Shown one piece after another: positions 62,672-64,000 of a stretch of DNA of 64,000 bases (position 1 is the first letter of the stretch; each line of letters starts with the position of its first letter). The DNA comes from Sphingomonas sp. Root241. GTDB lineage: Bacteria > Pseudomonadota > Alphaproteobacteria > Sphingomonadales > Sphingomonadaceae. The DNA lies in contig NZ_LMIV01000001.1 in the NCBI RefSeq assembly GCF_001428865.1, forward strand, positions 553,776-617,775. Direction: 5' to 3'. The notes under the pieces were generated by a model that saw nothing but the letters and a program-made list of their open reading frames with translations, was not told the origin of the DNA and searched no databases. The position numbers and the translations under genes are program-made.

Positions 62672-64000
62672 TCAATCGACCCAGGCCGCATCTTCTATGT
62701 GAAGTTCGGCCGCGGGCCGGGCGCTCCAATCGTCGATCCTGGCACGCCCGGCGAGCCATAATTTGCGGTGACGGGGTGCGGAGAGCAAGGCGGCGCCCAG
62801 CTCTGTCTCGGCCTGGCGGAAGGCGACCGCCTTGAGGCTGCGGCCATCATCGCCGGCGACGATGACGCGGACATGCCCACCCGTGCCGACGACATCGGCC
62901 TTGAGCACGGTGATCGGCCCGGCGACGACGCGCGGCGCGGGCCAGCCCATGCCATAAGGACCGCCGGCGTCCATCGCGTTGACCAGCTCCGGATTGACTC
63001 CGCCGGGGGCCAGCACGGCATCGAGCAGCAAAGCGCGTTCGCCCATCGCCGCGGTGACTCGCTCCGACAATCGTTCCTCGAGAAAGTCGGTAAAGGCCTC
63101 GATCCGCTCTTCGGCGATCGTGACGCCGCATGCCATGGCGTGGCCGCCACCGGCATGGAGCAGGCCCATGTCCTTGGCGGCGAGCACTGCCGCGCCGAGA
63201 TCGACGCCGGAAATCGAGCGCCCCGATCCCTTGCCGATACCGTCCTCGCCCAGTGCGATGACGATTGCCGGACGACCCAGCTTCTCCTTCAACCGGCCGG
63301 CGACGATGCCGATCACGCCGGGATGCCATCCGCGGCCCGCGACGACCACCACTGCGCGATTGCCCTTCGTCAGGCAGAGATCTTCGGCGGCGGCCTGGAC
63401 CTGCGATTCGATTGCGCGGCGTTCCTCGTTGAGGATGTTCAGTTCCTCGGCGATGGTGCGTGCCTCGTCGGGATCGCGTGTGGTCAGCAGGCGAACGCCC
63501 AGGTCCGAACGGCCGACGCGGCCGCCGGCATTGATTCGCGGTCCCAGTGCGAAGCCGAGATCGGTGCAACTAGGCGCGCGCGTCAGCCGCGCCGCCTCGA
63601 TCAGTGCGTTCAGGCCGATGTTGCGGCGCTGCGCCATTACTTTCAGCCCTTGCGCGACGAAGGCGCGGTTCAGACCCTTCAGCGCCGCGACATCGGCGAC
63701 GGTCCCGAGCGCGACGAGGTCGAGCAGGTCCAGTAGGCGGGGCTCCGGACGCTCCTTGAAATAGCTTCGCGCGCGCAGGGTGCGGATCAACGCGGCGCCG
63801 AGCACGAACGCCACTCCCACCGCCGCAAGATGCCCGTGCGCTGCGCCTTCGGTCTCGTCGAGCCGGTTCGGATTGATCACGGCATAAGCGACAGGGAGTT
63901 CGGCGGCGCATTTGTGATGATCGCAGACGATCACATCGGCACCCGCATCGCGCGCCATTGCCAGGGCCTCGAAGGCCTGTGCGCCGCAATCGACCGTTAC
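62672..64000 (-). CDS. recJ: Single-stranded-DNA-specific exonuclease RecJ, 3' part
   Basis: About 442 C-terminal codons; the 5' end lies beyond the window. The DHH motif is in VIVCDHHKCA, and the DHHA1 nucleic-acid domain contains GRGWHPGVIGIVAGRLKEK and GSGRSISGVDL, with GLLHAGGGHAMACGV. RecJ degrades ssDNA 5' to 3' in recombination and mismatch repair. The segment shows no frameshift. Confidence 0.95.
   Translation of the reverse strand, partial: VTVDCGAQAFEALAMARDAGADVIVCDHHKCAAELPVAYAVINPNRLDETEGAAHGHLAAVGVAFVLGAALIRTLRARSYFKERPEPRLLDLLDLVALGTVADVAALKGLNRAFVAQGLKVMAQRRNIGLNALIEAARLTRAPSCTDLGFALGPRINAGGRVGRSDLGVRLLTTRDPDEARTIAEELNILNEERRAIESQVQAAAEDLCLTKGNRAVVVVAGRGWHPGVIGIVAGRLKEKLGRPAIVIALGEDGIGKGSGRSISGVDLGAAVLAAKDMGLLHAGGGHAMACGVTIAEERIEAFTDFLEERLSERVTAAMGERALLLDAVLAPGGVNPELVNAMDAGGPYGMGWPAPRVVAGPITVLKADVVGTGGHVRVIVAGDDGRSLKAVAFRQAETELGAALLSAPRHRKLWLAGRARIDDWSARPAAELHIEDAAWVD

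Noticed and set aside
1..64000. CRISPR arrays and insertion sequences
   Set aside because: No series of regularly spaced direct repeats, transposase motif or IS-like terminal repeats was seen; the palindromic repeats are short intergenic elements.

Overview
The window is high-GC alphaproteobacterial DNA and most likely comes from a Sphingomonas-type bacterium. The signs are a short HisZ-dependent HisG, the infA-maf-RNase E/G-yacG-tRNA-Phe cluster, a large Caulobacter/Sphingomonas-type TonB-dependent receptor, and several families of intergenic palindromic repeats like those in sphingomonad genomes. The genus is inferred from gene content only.

1-18.2 kb is mostly housekeeping. It holds a cut-off RibD-C/DHFR-like gene, a J-domain protein, BolA, a glutathione S-transferase, a pirin, an epoxide-hydrolase-like enzyme, two DUF proteins, hisG-hisD, nusB, thiL and the H+-pyrophosphatase hppA. 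A leftward acyl-CoA catabolic cluster follows (thiolase, CaiB-type CoA transferase/racemase, SDR, acyl-CoA dehydrogenase) with a TetR-type dyad in front of it, then infA-maf-RNase-yacG and tRNA-Phe.

18.3-32.3 kb is a carbohydrate region, all leftward. One operon (EamA exporter-type protein, fuconolactonase-like amidohydrolase, L-fucose-dehydrogenase-like aldo/keto reductase, SDR) fits non-phosphorylating L-fucose breakdown. The second (TonB receptor, GH43, GH95 alpha-L-fucosidase, GH43, GDSL acetylesterase) fits capture and trimming of a fucosylated, acetylated plant polysaccharide. A 20-bp LacI-type palindrome and an element close to the Xanthomonas xyl-box lie upstream of the receptor. 32.3-35.1 kb holds a WYL regulator facing a GFA-family gene across a 14-bp inverted repeat, then NAD(P)H-hydrate dehydratase and a histidine phosphatase.

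35.5-62.4 kb is the most interesting part: a nearly complete non-flagellar type III secretion island. A leftward operon carries sctU, a FliO-like gene, sctQ, R, S, T and a LuxR-type HTH gene. A rightward operon carries a lytic transglycosylase and sctV, C, D, F, I, J, K, L, N, O, P. Around this core are unrecognised small proteins and candidate substrates: a LysM-LysM-NlpC/CHAP-lysozyme protein, a GHSLGG lipase with a disordered N-terminus, a calpain-type cysteine protease, and four orphans. Five copies of a 15-bp dyad (TA-N-TCG-N3-CG-N2-TA, usually CGAYTA on the right) lie in front of these satellite genes, mostly 50-65 bp from the start codon. I read this as an undescribed operator or promoter element of the island. 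I saw no clear translocon or gatekeeper protein. The window ends with tRNA-Glu and the 3' part of recJ.
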